The notes: generated from the sequence alone by a model not told the origin. A DNA stretch of 64,000 nucleotides from Brachyhypopomus gauderio (GCF_052324685.1 NW_027506876.1:310001-374000); one strand, 5' to 3'. Positions 1-10,988 are shown, numbered from the stretch's first letter. Translations and numbers: made by a program.

Positions 1-278
1 AAAGTGAGCTGTCAGTCTCATGTGATCGATACAGGAATGTTTTAAATTGCCATGTACCTTGATAGCAGTACTAATGCAGCCGGTTCAATCAAAATGAAAC
101 TCAGTGGAAACGTACCTAGTGCTTTGTCATGTTGTCTCCCAACGTAGAAAATTCATGCCACTTGGTTGATTTGTAGACGTTTGTGTTATAAAGGGATCGA
201 ATGATGTCAACATTTGGTGTTTGGATGTGAATGTTTTGTCTTAAAGCAGAGTAGACCTACTGCTTAGCCAGTGTTGAT

Positions 279-476
279 CGGTTCAATCAAAATGAAACTC
301 AGTGGAAACGTACCTAGTGCTTTGTCATGTTGTCTCCCAACGTAGAAAACTCATGCTACTTGGTTGATTTGTAGACGTTTGTGTTATAAAGGTATCGAAT
401 GAAGTCAACATTTGGTGTTTGGATGTGAATGTTTTGTCTTAAAGCAGAGTAGACAGACTGCTTAGCAAGTGTTGAT
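279..476 (+). repeat. 198-bp spacer module, extra copy (example)
   Basis: In unit 1-908 the block starting CGGTTCAATC occurs at 81, 279 and 477, exactly 198 bp apart. It ends with the TATAAAG segment and GCTTAGCC. Extra copies start at about 279, 477, 1699, 2409, 2607, 3829, 4539, 5249, 6471, 7181, 8915, 10649, 12895, 15141, 15851, 18097 and 36726. Every extra copy is entered through the same joint, GTGTTGATCGG. Confidence 0.93.
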
Positions 477-743
477 CGGTTCAATCAAAATGAAACTCAG
501 TGGAAATGTACCTAGTGCTTTGTCATGTTGTCTCCAAACGTAGAAAACTCATGCTACTCGGTTGATTTGTAGACGTTTGTGTTATAAAGGTATCGAATGA
601 AGTCAACATTTGGTGTTTGGATGTGAATGTTTTGTCTTAAAGCAGAGTAGACCTACCGCTTAGCCATTGTTGACATGATGACTTCCATGCTCTGATTGTA
701 TGAGGAAACGCCCACGAGAGATGTGCCCATTCAGACAAGCAAG

Positions 744-816
744 GTTTCTGTAGTGTAGTGGTCATCACATTCGCCTAACACGCGAAAGGTCTCTGGTTCG
801 ATACCAGGCAGAAACA
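744..816 (+). tRNA. tRNA-Val (AAC), G26A C49T
   Basis: Unit 1-908 (908 bp, three modules, alpha). G26A is a CpG change; C49T leaves a T-G wobble in the T stem. Cloverleaf preserved. Confidence 0.92.
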
Positions 817-1094
817 TGCTTCTTGATAGAATTACAAACACACCACTGCTGTTTAGTGGTTTGTTGCCAGTGTAAAGGCTATCGGGGAGCTCTTCCCTTT
901 AGATCCTCAAAGTGAGCTCTCAGTCTCATGTGATCGATACAAGAATGTTCTAAATCGCCATGTACCTTGATAGCAGTACTAATGCAATCGGTTCAATCAA
1001 AATGAAACTCAGTGGAAACGTACCTAGTGCTTTGTCATGTTGTCTCCCAACGTAGAAAACTCATGCTACTCGGTTGATTTGTAGACGTTTGTGT

Positions 1095-1100
1095 TATAAA
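1095..1100 (+). promoter_or_regulatory. TATAAA motif in the spacer (representative unit)
   Basis: TTATAAAGG is conserved in the units inspected, 161 bp upstream of the tRNA here. The neighbouring bases vary between GTGTTATAAAG and GGTTTATAAAG. It is too far upstream to be a usual tRNA-gene TATA, and extra 198-bp modules each bring another copy. A promoter role is unproven. Confidence 0.35.
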
Positions 1101-1262
1101 GGTATCGAATGAAGTCAACATTTGGTGTTTGGATGTGAATGTTTTGTCTTAAAGCAGAGTAGACCTACCGCTTAGCCATTGTTGACATGATGACTTCCAT
1201 GCTCTGATTGTATGAGGAAACGCCCACGAGAGATGTGCCCATTCAGACCAGCAAGGTTTCTG

Positions 1263-1273
1263 TAGTGTAGTGG
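1263..1273 (+). promoter_or_regulatory. Pol III A box of a representative tRNA gene
   Basis: TAGTGTAGTGG at tRNA positions 8-18 fits the internal A box bound by TFIIIC. It is conserved in almost all copies; units 4971-5680 and 28256-28767 have changes at position 9 or 10. Confidence 0.85.
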
Positions 1274-1306
1274 TCATCACGTTCGCCTAACACGCGAAAG
1301 GTCCCT

Positions 1307-1317
1307 GGTTCGATACC
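1307..1317 (+). promoter_or_regulatory. Pol III B box of a representative tRNA gene
   Basis: GGTTCGATACC at tRNA positions 52-62 fits the B box consensus. Copies with A58T (GGTTCGTTACC), G57A, G53A or C62T have altered B boxes and may bind TFIIIC less well. Confidence 0.87.
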
Positions 1318-1331
1318 AGGCAGAAACATGC

Positions 1332-1336
1332 TTCTT
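1332..1336 (+). terminator. Possible non-canonical Pol III terminator TTCTT
   Basis: An interrupted T tract begins 4 nt after the tRNA end and recurs after nearly every copy (TTCAT after the T33G class). No run of four Ts follows for at least 130 bp. Interrupted T tracts can act as weak Pol III terminators; that it does so here is inference. Confidence 0.4.
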
Positions 1337-1354
1337 GATAGAATTACAAACACA

Positions 1355-1371
1355 CCACTGCTGTTTAGTGG
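1355..1371 (+). other. Conserved hairpin downstream of the tRNA
   Basis: CCACT, a 7-nt loop GCTGTTT, then AGTGG form a perfect 5-bp stem 27 nt after the tRNA end, followed by TTTGTTG. It is unchanged in nearly all units. It could mark the 3' region of read-through transcripts or be an accident fixed by homogenisation. Confidence 0.5.
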
Positions 1372-1965
1372 TTTGTTGCCAGTGTAAAGGCTATCGGGGA
1401 GCTCTTCCCTTTAGATCCTCAAAGTGAGCTCTCAGTCTCATGTGATCGATACAGGAATGTTCTAAATCGCCATGTACCTTGATAGCAGTACTAATGCAAT
1501 CAGTTCAAACAAAATGAAACTCAGTGGAAACGTACCTAGTGCTTTGTCATGTTGTCTCCCAACGTAGAAAACTCATGCTACTCGGTTGATTTGTAGACGT
1601 TTGTGTTATAAAGGGATCGAATGATGTCAACATTTGGTGTTTGGATGTGAATGTTTTGTCTTAAAGCAGAGTAGACCTACTGCTTAGCCAGTGTTGATCG
1701 GTTCAATCAAAATGAAACTCAGTGGAAACGTACCTAGTGCTTTGTCATGTTGTCTCCCAACGTAGAAAACTCATGCTACTTGGTTGATTTGTAGACGTTT
1801 GTGTTATAAAGGTATCGAATGAAGTCAACATTTGGTGTTTGGATGTGAATGTTTTGTCTTAAAGCAGAGTAGACCTACCGCTTAGCCATTGTTGACATGA
1901 TGACTTCCATGCTCTGATTGTATGACGAAACGCCCATGAGAGATGTGCCCATTCAGACAAGCAAG

Positions 1966-2038
1966 GTTTCTGTAGTGTAGTGGTCATCACGTTCGCCTAA
2001 CACGCGAAAGGTCCCTGGTTCGATACCAGGCAGAAACA
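1966..2038 (+). tRNA. tRNA-Val (AAC), consensus copy
   Basis: Unit 1421-2130 (710 bp, beta, one extra module at 1699). Consensus gene. The next TTTT is at 2170, in the following alpha spacer. Confidence 0.96.
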
Positions 2039-2873
2039 TGCTTCTTGATAGAATTACAAACACACCACTGCTGTTTAGTGGTTTGTTGCCAGTGTAAAGG
2101 CTATCAGGGAGCTCTTCCCTTTAGATCCTCAAAGTGAGCTGTCAGTCTCATGTGATCGATACAGGAATGTTTTAAATTGCCATGTACCTTGATAGCAGTA
2201 CTAATGCAGCCGGTTCAATCAAAATGAAACTCAGTGGAAACGTACCTAGTGCTTTGTCATGTTGTCTCCCAACGTAGAAAATTCATGCCACTTGGTTGAT
2301 TTGTAGACGTTTGTGTTATAAAGGGATCGAATGATGTCAACATTTGGTGTTTGGATGTGAATGTTTTGTCTTAAAGCAGAGTAGACCTACTGCTTAGCCA
2401 GTGTTGATCGGTTCAATCAAAATGAAACTCAGTGGAAACGTACCTAGTGCTTTGTCATGTTGTCTCCCAACGTAGAAAACTCATGCTACTTGGTTGATTT
2501 GTAGACGTTTGTGTTATAAAGGTATCGAATGAAGTCAACATTTGGTGTTTGGATGTGAATGTTTTGTCTTAAAGCAGAGTAGACCTACTGCTTAGCAAGT
2601 GTTGATCGGTTCAATCAAAATGAAACTCAGTGGAAATGTACCTAGTGCTTTGTCATGTTGTCTCCAAACGTAGAAAACTCATGCTACTCGGTTGATTTGT
2701 AGACGTTTGTGTTATAAAGGTATCGAATGAAGTCAACATTTGGTGTTTGGATGTGAATGTTTTGTCTTAAAGCAGAGTAGACCTACCGCTTAGCCATTGT
2801 TGACATGATGACTTCCATGCTCTGATTGTATGAGGAAACGCCCACGAGAGATGTGCCCATTCAGACAAGCAAG

Positions 2874-2946
2874 GTTTCTGTAGTGTAGTGGTCATCACAT
2901 TCGCCTAACACGCGAAAGGTCCCTGGTTCGATACCAGGCAGAAACA
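2874..2946 (+). tRNA. tRNA-Val (AAC), G26A
   Basis: Unit 2131-3038 (908 bp, alpha). Counterpart of the copy at 744 but without C49T, which is therefore the newer change. Confidence 0.94.
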
Positions 2947-3385
2947 TGCTTCTTGATAGAATTACAAACACACCACTGCTGTTTAGTGGTTTGTTGCCAG
3001 TGTAAAGGCTATCGGGGAGCTCTTCCCTTTAGATCCTCAAAGTGAGCTCTCAGTCTCATGTGATCGATACAAGAATGTTCTAAATCGCCATGTACCTTGA
3101 TAGCAGTACTAATGCAATCGGTTCAATCAAAATGAAACTCAGTGGAAACGTACCTAGTGCTTTGTCATGTTGTCTCCCAACGTAGAAAACTCATGCTACT
3201 CGGTTGATTTGTAGACGTTTGTGTTATAAAGGTATCGAATGAAGTCAACATTTGGTGTTTGGATGTGAATGTTTTGTCTTAAAGCAGAGTAGACCTACCG
3301 CTTAGCCATTGTTGACATGATGACTTCCATGCTCTGATTGTATGAGGAAACGCCCACGAGAGATGTGCCCATTCAGACCAGCAAG

Positions 3386-3458
3386 GTTTCTGTAGTGTAG
3401 TGGTCATCACGTTCGCCTAACACGCGAAAGGTCCCTGGTTCGATACCAGGCAGAAACA
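3386..3458 (+). tRNA. tRNA-Val (AAC), consensus copy
   Basis: Unit 3039-3550 (512 bp, gamma). Counterpart of the copy at 1256. Confidence 0.96.
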
Positions 3459-4095
3459 TGCTTCTTGATAGAATTACAAACACACCACTGCTGTTTAGTG
3501 GTTTGTTGCCAGTGTAAAGGCTATCGGGGAGCTCTTCCCTTTAGATCCTCAAAGTGAGCTCTCAGTCTCATGTGATCGATACAGGAATGTTCTAAATCGC
3601 CATGTACCTTGATAGCAGTACTAATGCAATCAGTTCAAACAAAATGAAACTCAGTGGAAACGTACCTAGTGCTTTGTCATGTTGTCTCCCAACGTAGAAA
3701 ACTCATGCTACTCGGTTGATTTGTAGACGTTTGTGTTATAAAGGGATCGAATGATGTCAACATTTGGTGTTTGGATGTGAATGTTTTGTCTTAAAGCAGA
3801 GTAGACCTACTGCTTAGCCAGTGTTGATCGGTTCAATCAAAATGAAACTCAGTGGAAACGTACCTAGTGCTTTGTCATGTTGTCTCCCAACGTAGAAAAC
3901 TCATGCTACTTGGTTGATTTGTAGACGTTTGTGTTATAAAGGTATCGAATGAAGTCAACATTTGGTGTTTGGATGTGAATGTTTTGTCTTAAAGCAGAGT
4001 AGACCTACCGCTTAGCCATTGTTGACATGATGACTTCCATGCTCTGATTGTATGACGAAACGCCCATGAGAGATGTGCCCATTCAGACAAGCAAG

Positions 4096-4168
4096 GTTTC
4101 TGTAGTGTAGTGGTCATCACGTTCGCCTAACACGCGAAAGGTCCCTGGTTCGATACCAGGCAGAAACA
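4096..4168 (+). tRNA. tRNA-Val (AAC), consensus copy
   Basis: Unit 3551-4260 (710 bp, beta). Counterpart of the copy at 1966; both units share GACGAAACGCCCATGAG upstream. Confidence 0.96.
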
Positions 4169-4805
4169 TGCTTCTTGATAGAATTACAAACACACCACTG
4201 CTGTTTAGTGGTTTGTTGCCAGTGTAAAGGCTATCAGGGAGCTCTTCCCTTTAGATCCTCAAAGTGAGCTGTCAGTCTCATGTGATCGATACAGGAATGT
4301 TTTAAATTGCCATGTACCTTGATAGCAGTACTAATGCAGCCGGTTCAATCAAAATGAAACTCAGTGGAAACGTACCTAGTGCTTTGTCATGTTGTCTCCC
4401 AACGTAGAAAATTCATGCCACTTGGTTGATTTGTAGACGTTTGTGTTATAAAGGGATCGAATGATGTCAACATTTGGTGTTTGGATGTGAATGTTTTGTC
4501 TTAAAGCAGAGTAGACCTACTGCTTAGCCAGTGTTGATCGGTTCAATCAAAATGAAACTCAGTGGAAACGTACCTAGTGCTTTGTCATGTTGTCTCCCAA
4601 CGTAGAAAACTTATGCTACTCGGTTGATTTGTAGACGTTTGTGTTATAAAGGGATCGAATGATGTCAACATTTGGTGTTTGGATGTGAATGTTTTGTCTT
4701 AAAGCAGAGTAGACCTACTGCTTAGCCATTGTTGACATGATGACTTCCATGCTCTGATTGTATGAGGAAACGCCCACGAGAGATGTGCCCATTCAGACAA
4801 GCAAG

Positions 4806-4878
4806 GTTTCTGTAGTGTAGTGGTCATCACGTTCGCCTAACACGCGAAAGGTCCCTGGTTCGATACCAGGCAGAAACA
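4806..4878 (+). tRNA. tRNA-Val (AAC), consensus copy
   Basis: Unit 4261-4970 (710 bp, alpha). Followed by AAGCTTCTTGATAGAAG, where CTTCT/AGAAG can form a 5-bp hairpin. Confidence 0.96.
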
Positions 4879-5515
4879 AGCTTCTTGATAGAAGTACAAA
4901 CACACCACTGCTGTTTAGTGGTTTGTTGCCAGTGTAAAGGCTATCGGGGAGCTCTTCCCTTTAGATCCTCAAAGTGAGCTCTCAGTCTCATGTGATCGAT
5001 ACAGGAATGTTCTAAATCGCCATGTACCTTGATAGCAGTACTAATGCAATCAGTTCAAACAAGATGAAACTCAGTGGAAACGTACCTAGTGCTTTGTCAT
5101 GTTGTCTCCCAACGTAGAAAACTCATGCTACTCGGTTGATTTGTAGACGTTTGTGTTATAAAGGGATCGAATGATGTCAACATTTGGTGTTTGGATGTGA
5201 ATGTTTTGTCTTAAAGCAGAGTAGACCTACTGCTTAGCCAGTGTTGATCGGTTCAATCAAAATGAAACTCAGTGGAAACGTACCTAGTGCTTTGTCATGT
5301 TGTCTCCCAACGTAGAAAACTCATGCTACTTGGTTGATTTGTAGACGTTTGTGTTATAAAGGTATCGAATGAAGTCAACATTTGGTGTTTGGATGTGAAT
5401 GTTTTGTCTTAAAGCAGAGTAGACCTACCGCTTAGCCATTGTTGACATGATGACTTCCATGCTCTGATTGTATGAGGAAACGCCCACGAGAGATGTGCCC
5501 ATTCAGACAAGCAAG

Positions 5516-5588
5516 GTTTCTGTTGTGTAGTGGTCATCACATACGCCTAACACGCGAAAGGTCCCTGGTTCGATACCAGGCAGAAACA
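5516..5588 (+). tRNA. tRNA-Val (AAC)-like, A9T G26A T28A, probably impaired
   Basis: Unit 4971-5680 (710 bp, beta). A9T alters the A box, and T28A puts A opposite A42 in the anticodon stem. The most divergent copy in domain A; likely a pseudogene. Confidence 0.82.
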
Positions 5589-6027
5589 TGCTTCTTGATA
5601 GAATTACAAACACACCACTGCTGTTTAGTGGTTTGTTGCCGGTGTAAAGGCTATCGGGGAGCTCTTCCCTTTAGATCCTCAAAGTGAGCTCTCAGTCTCA
5701 TGTGATCAATACAAGAATGTTCTAAATCGCCATGTACCTTGATAGCAGTACTAATGCAATCGGTTCAATCAAAATGAAACTCAGTGGAAACGTACCTAGT
5801 GCTTTATCATGTTGTCTACCAACGTAGAAAACTCATGTTACTCGGTTGATTTGTAGACGTTTGTGTTATAAAGGTATCGAATGAAGTCAACATTTGGTGT
5901 TTGGATGTGAATGTTTTGTCTTAAAGCAGAGTAGACCTACTGCTTAGCCATTGTTGACATGATTACTTCCATGCTCTGATTGTATGAGGAAACGCCCACG
6001 AGAGATGTGCCCATTCAGACAAGCAAG

Positions 6028-6100
6028 GTTTCTGTAGTGTAGTGGTCATCACGTTCGCCTAACATGCGAAAGGTCCCTGGTTCGATACCAGGCAGAAACA
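6028..6100 (+). tRNA. tRNA-Val (AAC), C38T
   Basis: Unit 5681-6192 (512 bp, gamma). Anticodon loop CTAACAT; otherwise consensus. Confidence 0.94.
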
Positions 6101-6737
6101 TGCTTCTTGATAGAATTACAAACACACCACTGCTGTTTAGTGGTTTGTTGCCAGTGTAAAGGCTATCGGGGAGCTCTTCCCTTTAGATCCTCAAAGTGAG
6201 CTCTCAGTCTCATGTGATCGATACAGGAATGTTCTAAATCGCCATGTACCTTCATAGCAGTACTAATGCAATCAGTTCAAACTAAATGAAACTCAGTGGA
6301 AACGTACGTAGTGCTTTGTCATGTTGTCTCCCAACGTAGAAAACTCATGCTACTCGGTTGATTTGTAGACGTTTGTGTTATAAAGGGATCGAATGATGTC
6401 AACATTTGGTGTTTGGATGTGAATGTTTTGTCTTAAAGCAGAGTAGACCTACTGCTTAGCAAGTGTTGATCGGTTCAATCAAAATGAAACTCAGTGGAAA
6501 CGTACGTAGTGCTTTGTCATGTTGTCTCCCAACGTAGAAAACTCATGCTACTTGGTTGATTTGTAGACGTTTGTGTTATAAAGGTATCGAATAAAGTCAA
6601 CATTTGGTGTTTGGATGTGAATGTTTTGTCTTAAAGCAGAGTAGACCTACCGCTTAGCCATTGTTGACATGATGACTTCCATGCTCTGATTGTATGAGGA
6701 AACGCCCACGAGAGATGTGCCCATTCAGACAAGCAAG

Positions 6738-6810
6738 GTTTCTGTAGTGTAGTGGTCATCACATTCGCCTAACACGCGAAAGGTCCCTGGTTCGATACCA
6801 GGCAGAAACA
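6738..6810 (+). tRNA. tRNA-Val (AAC), G26A
   Basis: Unit 6193-6902 (710 bp, beta). Spacer marks CTTCATAGC and GTACGTAG link it to the beta units of domain B. Confidence 0.94.
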
Positions 6811-7447
6811 TGCTTCTTGATAGAATTACAAACACACCACTGCTGTTTAGTGGTTTGTTGCCAGTGTAAAGGCTATCAGGGAGCTCTTCCCTTTAGATCC
6901 TCAAAGTGAGCTGTCAGTCTCATGTGATCGATACAGGAATGTTTTAAATTGCCATGTACCTTGATAGCAGTACTAATGCAGCCGGTTCAATCAAAATGAA
7001 ACTCAGTGGAAACGTACCTAGTGCTTTGTCATGTTGTCTCCCAACGTAGAAAACTCATGCCACTTGGTTGATTTGTAGACGTTTGGGTTATAAAGGGATC
7101 GAATGATGTCAACATTTGGTGTTTGGATGTGAATGTTTTGTCTTAAAGCAGAGTAGACCTACTGCTTAGCCAGTGTTGATCGGTTCAATCAAAATGAAAC
7201 TCAGTGGAAACGTACCTAGTGCTTTGTCATGTTGTCTCCCAACGTAGAAAACTCATGCTACTTGGTTGATTTGTAGACGTTTGTGTTATAAAGGTATCGA
7301 ATGAAGTCAACATTTGGTGTTTGGATGTGAATGTTTTGTCTTAAAGCAGAGTAGACCTACCGCTTAGCCATTGTTGACATGATGACTTCCATGCTCTGAT
7401 TGTATGAGGAAACGCCCATGAGAGATGTGCCCATTCAGACAAGCAAG

Positions 7448-7520
7448 GTTTCTGTAGTGTAGTGGTCATCACGTTCGCCTAACATGCGAAAGGTCCCTGG
7501 TTCGATACCAGGCAGAAACA
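7448..7520 (+). tRNA. tRNA-Val (AAC), C38T
   Basis: Unit 6903-7612 (710 bp, alpha). First unit of a 710-512-512 triplet; GTTTGGGTTATAAAG is a private spacer variant shared with unit 8637-9346. Confidence 0.94.
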
Positions 7521-7959
7521 TGCTTCTTGATAGAATTACAAACACACCACTGCTGTTTAGTGGTTTATTGCCAGTGTAAAGGCTATCAGGGAGCTCTTCC
7601 CTTTAGATCCTCAAAGTGAGCTGTCAGTCTCATGTGATCGATACAGGAATGTTTTAAATTGCCATGTACCTTGATAGCAGTACTAATGCAGCCGGTTCAA
7701 TCAAAATGAAACTCAGTGGAAACGTACCTAGTGCTTTGTCATGTTGTCTCCCAACGTAGAAAACTCATGCCACTTGGTTGATTTGTAGACGTTTGTGTTA
7801 TAAAGGGATCGAATGATGTCAACATTTGGTGTTTGGATGTGAATGTTTTGTCTTAAAGCAGAGTAGACCTACCGCTTAGCCATTGTTGACATGATGACTT
7901 CCATGCTCTGATTGTATGAGGAAACGCCCACGAGAGATGTGCCCATTCAGACAAGCAAG

Positions 7960-8032
7960 GTTTCTGTAGTGTAGTGGTCATCACGTTCGCCTAACATGCG
8001 AAAGGTCCCTGGTTCGATACCAGGCAGAAACA
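7960..8032 (+). tRNA. tRNA-Val (AAC), C38T
   Basis: Unit 7613-8124 (512 bp, alpha). Second unit of the triplet. Confidence 0.94.
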
Positions 8033-8471
8033 TGCTTCTTGATAGAATTACAAACACACCACTGCTGTTTAGTGGTTTGTTGCCAGTGTAAAGGCTATCG
8101 GGGAGCTCTTCCCTTTAGATCCTCAAAGTGAGCTCTCAGTCTCATGTGATCGATACAGGAATGTTCTAAATTGCCATGTACCTTGATAGCAGTACTAATG
8201 CAATCAGTTCAAACAAAATGAAACTCAGTGGAAACGTACGTAGTGCTTTGTCATGTTGTCTCCCAACGTAGAAAAGTCATGCTACTCGGTTGATTTGTAG
8301 ACGTTTGTGTTATAAAGGTATCGAATGAAGTCAACATTTGGTGTTTGGATGTGAATGTTTTGTCTTAAAGCAGAGTAGACCTACCGCTTAGCCATTGTTG
8401 ACATGATGACTTCCATGCTCTGATTGTATGAGGAAACGCCCATGAGAGATGTGCCCATTCAGACAAGCAAG

Positions 8472-8544
8472 GTTTCTGTAGTGTAGTGGTCATCACGTTC
8501 GCCTAACACGCGAAAGGTCCCTGGTTCGATACCAGGCAGAAACA
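8472..8544 (+). tRNA. tRNA-Val (AAC), consensus copy
   Basis: Unit 8125-8636 (512 bp, beta). Third unit of the triplet. Confidence 0.96.
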
Positions 8545-9181
8545 TGCTTCTTGATAGAATTACAAACACACCACTGCTGTTTAGTGGTTTGTTGCCAGTG
8601 TAAAGGCTATCAGGGAGCTCTTCCCTTTAGATCCTCAAAGTGAGCTGTCAGTCTCATGTGATCGATACAGGAATGTTTTAAATTGCCATGTACCTTGATA
8701 GCAGTACTAATGCAGCCGGTTCAATCAAAATGAAACTCAGTGGAAACGTACCTAGTGCTTTGTCATGTTGTCTCCCAACGTAGAAAACTCATGCCACTTG
8801 GTTGATTTGTAGACGTTTGGGTTATAAAGGGATCGAATGATGTCAACATTTGGTGTTTGGATGTGAATGTTTTGTCTTAAAGCAGAGTAGACCTACTGCT
8901 TAGCCAGTGTTGATCGGTTCAATCAAAATGAAACTCAGTGGAAACGTACCTAGTGCTTTGTCATGTTGTCTCCCAACGTAGAAAACTCATGCTACTTGGT
9001 TGATTTGTAGACGTTTGTGTTATAAAGGTATCGAATGAAGTCAACATTTGGTGTTTGGATGTGAATGTTTTGTCTTAAAGCAGAGTAGACCTACCGCTTA
9101 GCCATTGTTGACATGATGACTTCCATGCTCTGATTGTATGAGGAAACGCCCATGAGAGATGTGCCCATTCAGATAAGCAAG

Positions 9182-9254
9182 GTTTCTGTAGTGTAGTGGT
9201 CATCACATTCGCCTAACATGCGAAAGGTCCCTGGTTCGATACCAGGCAGAAACA
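9182..9254 (+). tRNA. tRNA-Val (AAC), G26A C38T
   Basis: Unit 8637-9346 (710 bp, alpha). Both changes are CpG transitions; stems intact. Confidence 0.93.
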
Positions 9255-9693
9255 TGCTTCTTGATAGAATTACAAACACACCACTGCTGTTTAGTGGTTT
9301 ATTGCCAGTGTAAAGGCTATCAGGGAGCTCTTCCCTTTAGATCCTCAAAGTGAGCTGTCAGTCTCATGTGATCGATACAGGAATGTTTTAAATTGCCATG
9401 TACCTTGATAGCAGTACTAATGCAGCCGGTTCAATCAAAATGAAACTCAGTGGAAACGTACCTAGTGCTTTGTCATGTTGTCTCCCAACGTAGAAAACTC
9501 ATGCCACTTGGTTGATTTGTAGACGTTTGTGTTATAAAGGGATCGAATGATGTCAACATTTGGTGTTTGGATGTGAATGTTTTGTCTTAAAGCAGAGTAG
9601 ACCTACCGCTTAGCCATTGTTGACATGATGACTTCCATGCTCTGATTGTATGAGGAAACGCCCACGAGAGATGTGCCCATTCAGACAAGCAAG

Positions 9694-9766
9694 GTTTCTG
9701 TAGTGTAGTGGTCATCACGTTCGCCTAACATGCGAAAGGTCCCTGGTTCGATACCAGGCAGAAACA
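9694..9766 (+). tRNA. tRNA-Val (AAC), C38T
   Basis: Unit 9347-9858 (512 bp, alpha). Counterpart of the copy at 7960. Confidence 0.94.
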
Positions 9767-10205
9767 TGCTTCTTGATAGAATTACAAACACACCACTGCT
9801 GTTTAGTGGTTTGTTGCCAGTGTAAAGGCTATCGGGGAGCTCTTCCCTTTAGATCCTCAAAGTGAGCTCTCAGTCTCATGTGATCGATACAGGAATGTTC
9901 TAAATTGCCATGTACCTTGATAGCAGTACTAATGCAATCAGTTCAAACAAAATGAAACTCAGTGGAAACGTACGTAGTGCTTTGTCATGTTGTCTCCCAA
10001 CGTAGAAAACTCATGCTACTCGGTTGATTTGTAGACGTTTGTGTTATAAAGGTATCGAATGAAGTCAACATTTGGTGTTTGGATGTGAATGTTTTGTCTT
10101 AAAGCAGAGTAGACCTACCGCTTAGCCATTGTTGACATGATGACTTCCATGCTCTGATTGTATGAGGAAACGCCCATGAGAGATGTGCCCATTCAGACAA
10201 GCAAG

Positions 10206-10278
10206 GTTTCTGTAGTGTAGTGGTCATCACGTTCGCCTAACACGCGAAAGGTCCCTGGTTCGATACCAGGCAGAAACA
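10206..10278 (+). tRNA. tRNA-Val (AAC), consensus copy
   Basis: Unit 9859-10370 (512 bp, beta). Counterpart of the copy at 8472. Confidence 0.96.
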
Positions 10279-10915
10279 TGCTTCTTGATAGAATTACAAA
10301 CACACCACTGCTGTTTAGTGGTTTGTTGCCAGTGTAAAGGCTATCAGGGAGCTCTTCCCTTTAGATCCTCAAAGTGAGCTGTCAGTCTCATGTGATCGAT
10401 ACAGGAATGTTTTAAATTGCCATGTACCTTGATAGCAGTACTAATGCAGCCGGTTCAATCAAAATGAAACTCAGTGGAAACGTACCTAGTGCTTTGTCAT
10501 GTTGTCTCCCAACGTAGAAAACTCATGCCACTTGGTTGATTTGTAGACGTTTGTGTTATAAAGGGATCGAATGATGTCAACATTTGGTGTTTGAATGTGA
10601 ATGTTTTGTCTTAAAGCAGAGTAGACCTACTGCTTAGCCAGTGTTGATCGGTTCAATCAAAATGAAACTCAGTGGAAACGTACCTAGTGCTTTGTCATGT
10701 TGTCTCCCAACGTAGAAAACTCATGCTACTTGGTTGATTTGTAGACGTTTGTGTTATAAAGGTATCGAATGAAGTCAACATTTGGTGTTTGGATGTGAAT
10801 GTTTTGTCTTAAAGCAGAGTAGACCTACCGCTTAGCCATTGTTGACATGATGACTTCCATGCTCTGATTGTATGAGGAAACGCCCATGAGAGATGTGCCC
10901 ATTCAGACAAGCAAG

Positions 10916-10988
10916 GTTTCTGTAGTGTAGTGGTCATCACGTTCGCCTAACATGCGAAAGGTCCCTGGTTCGATACCAGGCAGAAACA
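10916..10988 (+). tRNA. tRNA-Val (AAC), C38T
   Basis: Unit 10371-11080 (710 bp, alpha). Opens a 710-512-512-512 quartet. Confidence 0.94.

Larger units (their letters stand above)
1256..1328 (+). tRNA. tRNA-Val (AAC), consensus copy
   Basis: Unit 909-1420 (512 bp, gamma). The gene decodes valine codons (GUU, and others after A34-to-inosine editing) in cytosolic translation. The acceptor stem GTTTCTG pairs with CAGAAAC and the discriminator is A73. The anticodon stem TTCGC/GCGAA encloses loop CTAACAC with anticodon AAC at 34-36. The T arm is CCTGG-TTCGATA-CCAGG. There is no intron and no encoded CCA, as usual for a nuclear gene. Transcription should use the internal A and B boxes. This sequence, found in 48 copies, is the reference for all variant notes. 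Confidence 0.97.
1..2130 (+). repeat. Higher-order repeat, 2130 bp, copy 1
   Basis: Three units (908, 512, 710 bp) nearly identical to 2131-4260. I noticed only a few differences, for example AGACAGAC against AGACCTAC near 451 and one base of the tRNA T stem near 792. Confidence 0.9.
2131..4260 (+). repeat. Higher-order repeat, 2130 bp, copy 2
   Basis: Tandem copy of 1-2130 with the same order of unit lengths and the same tRNA classes. A recent unequal exchange or segmental duplication is the simple reading. Confidence 0.9.

Noticed and set aside
1095-1100. TATAAA as a type 3 Pol III or Pol II promoter for the tRNA
   Set aside because: It lies about 160 bp upstream with no proximal sequence element at the right spacing, and the tRNA has its own internal boxes. 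Kept only as a low-confidence motif.
5472-5687. 71-codon open frame on the + strand
   Set aside because: It runs straight through a decayed tRNA copy (A9T) and exists only because that change removes a stop; no protein features.
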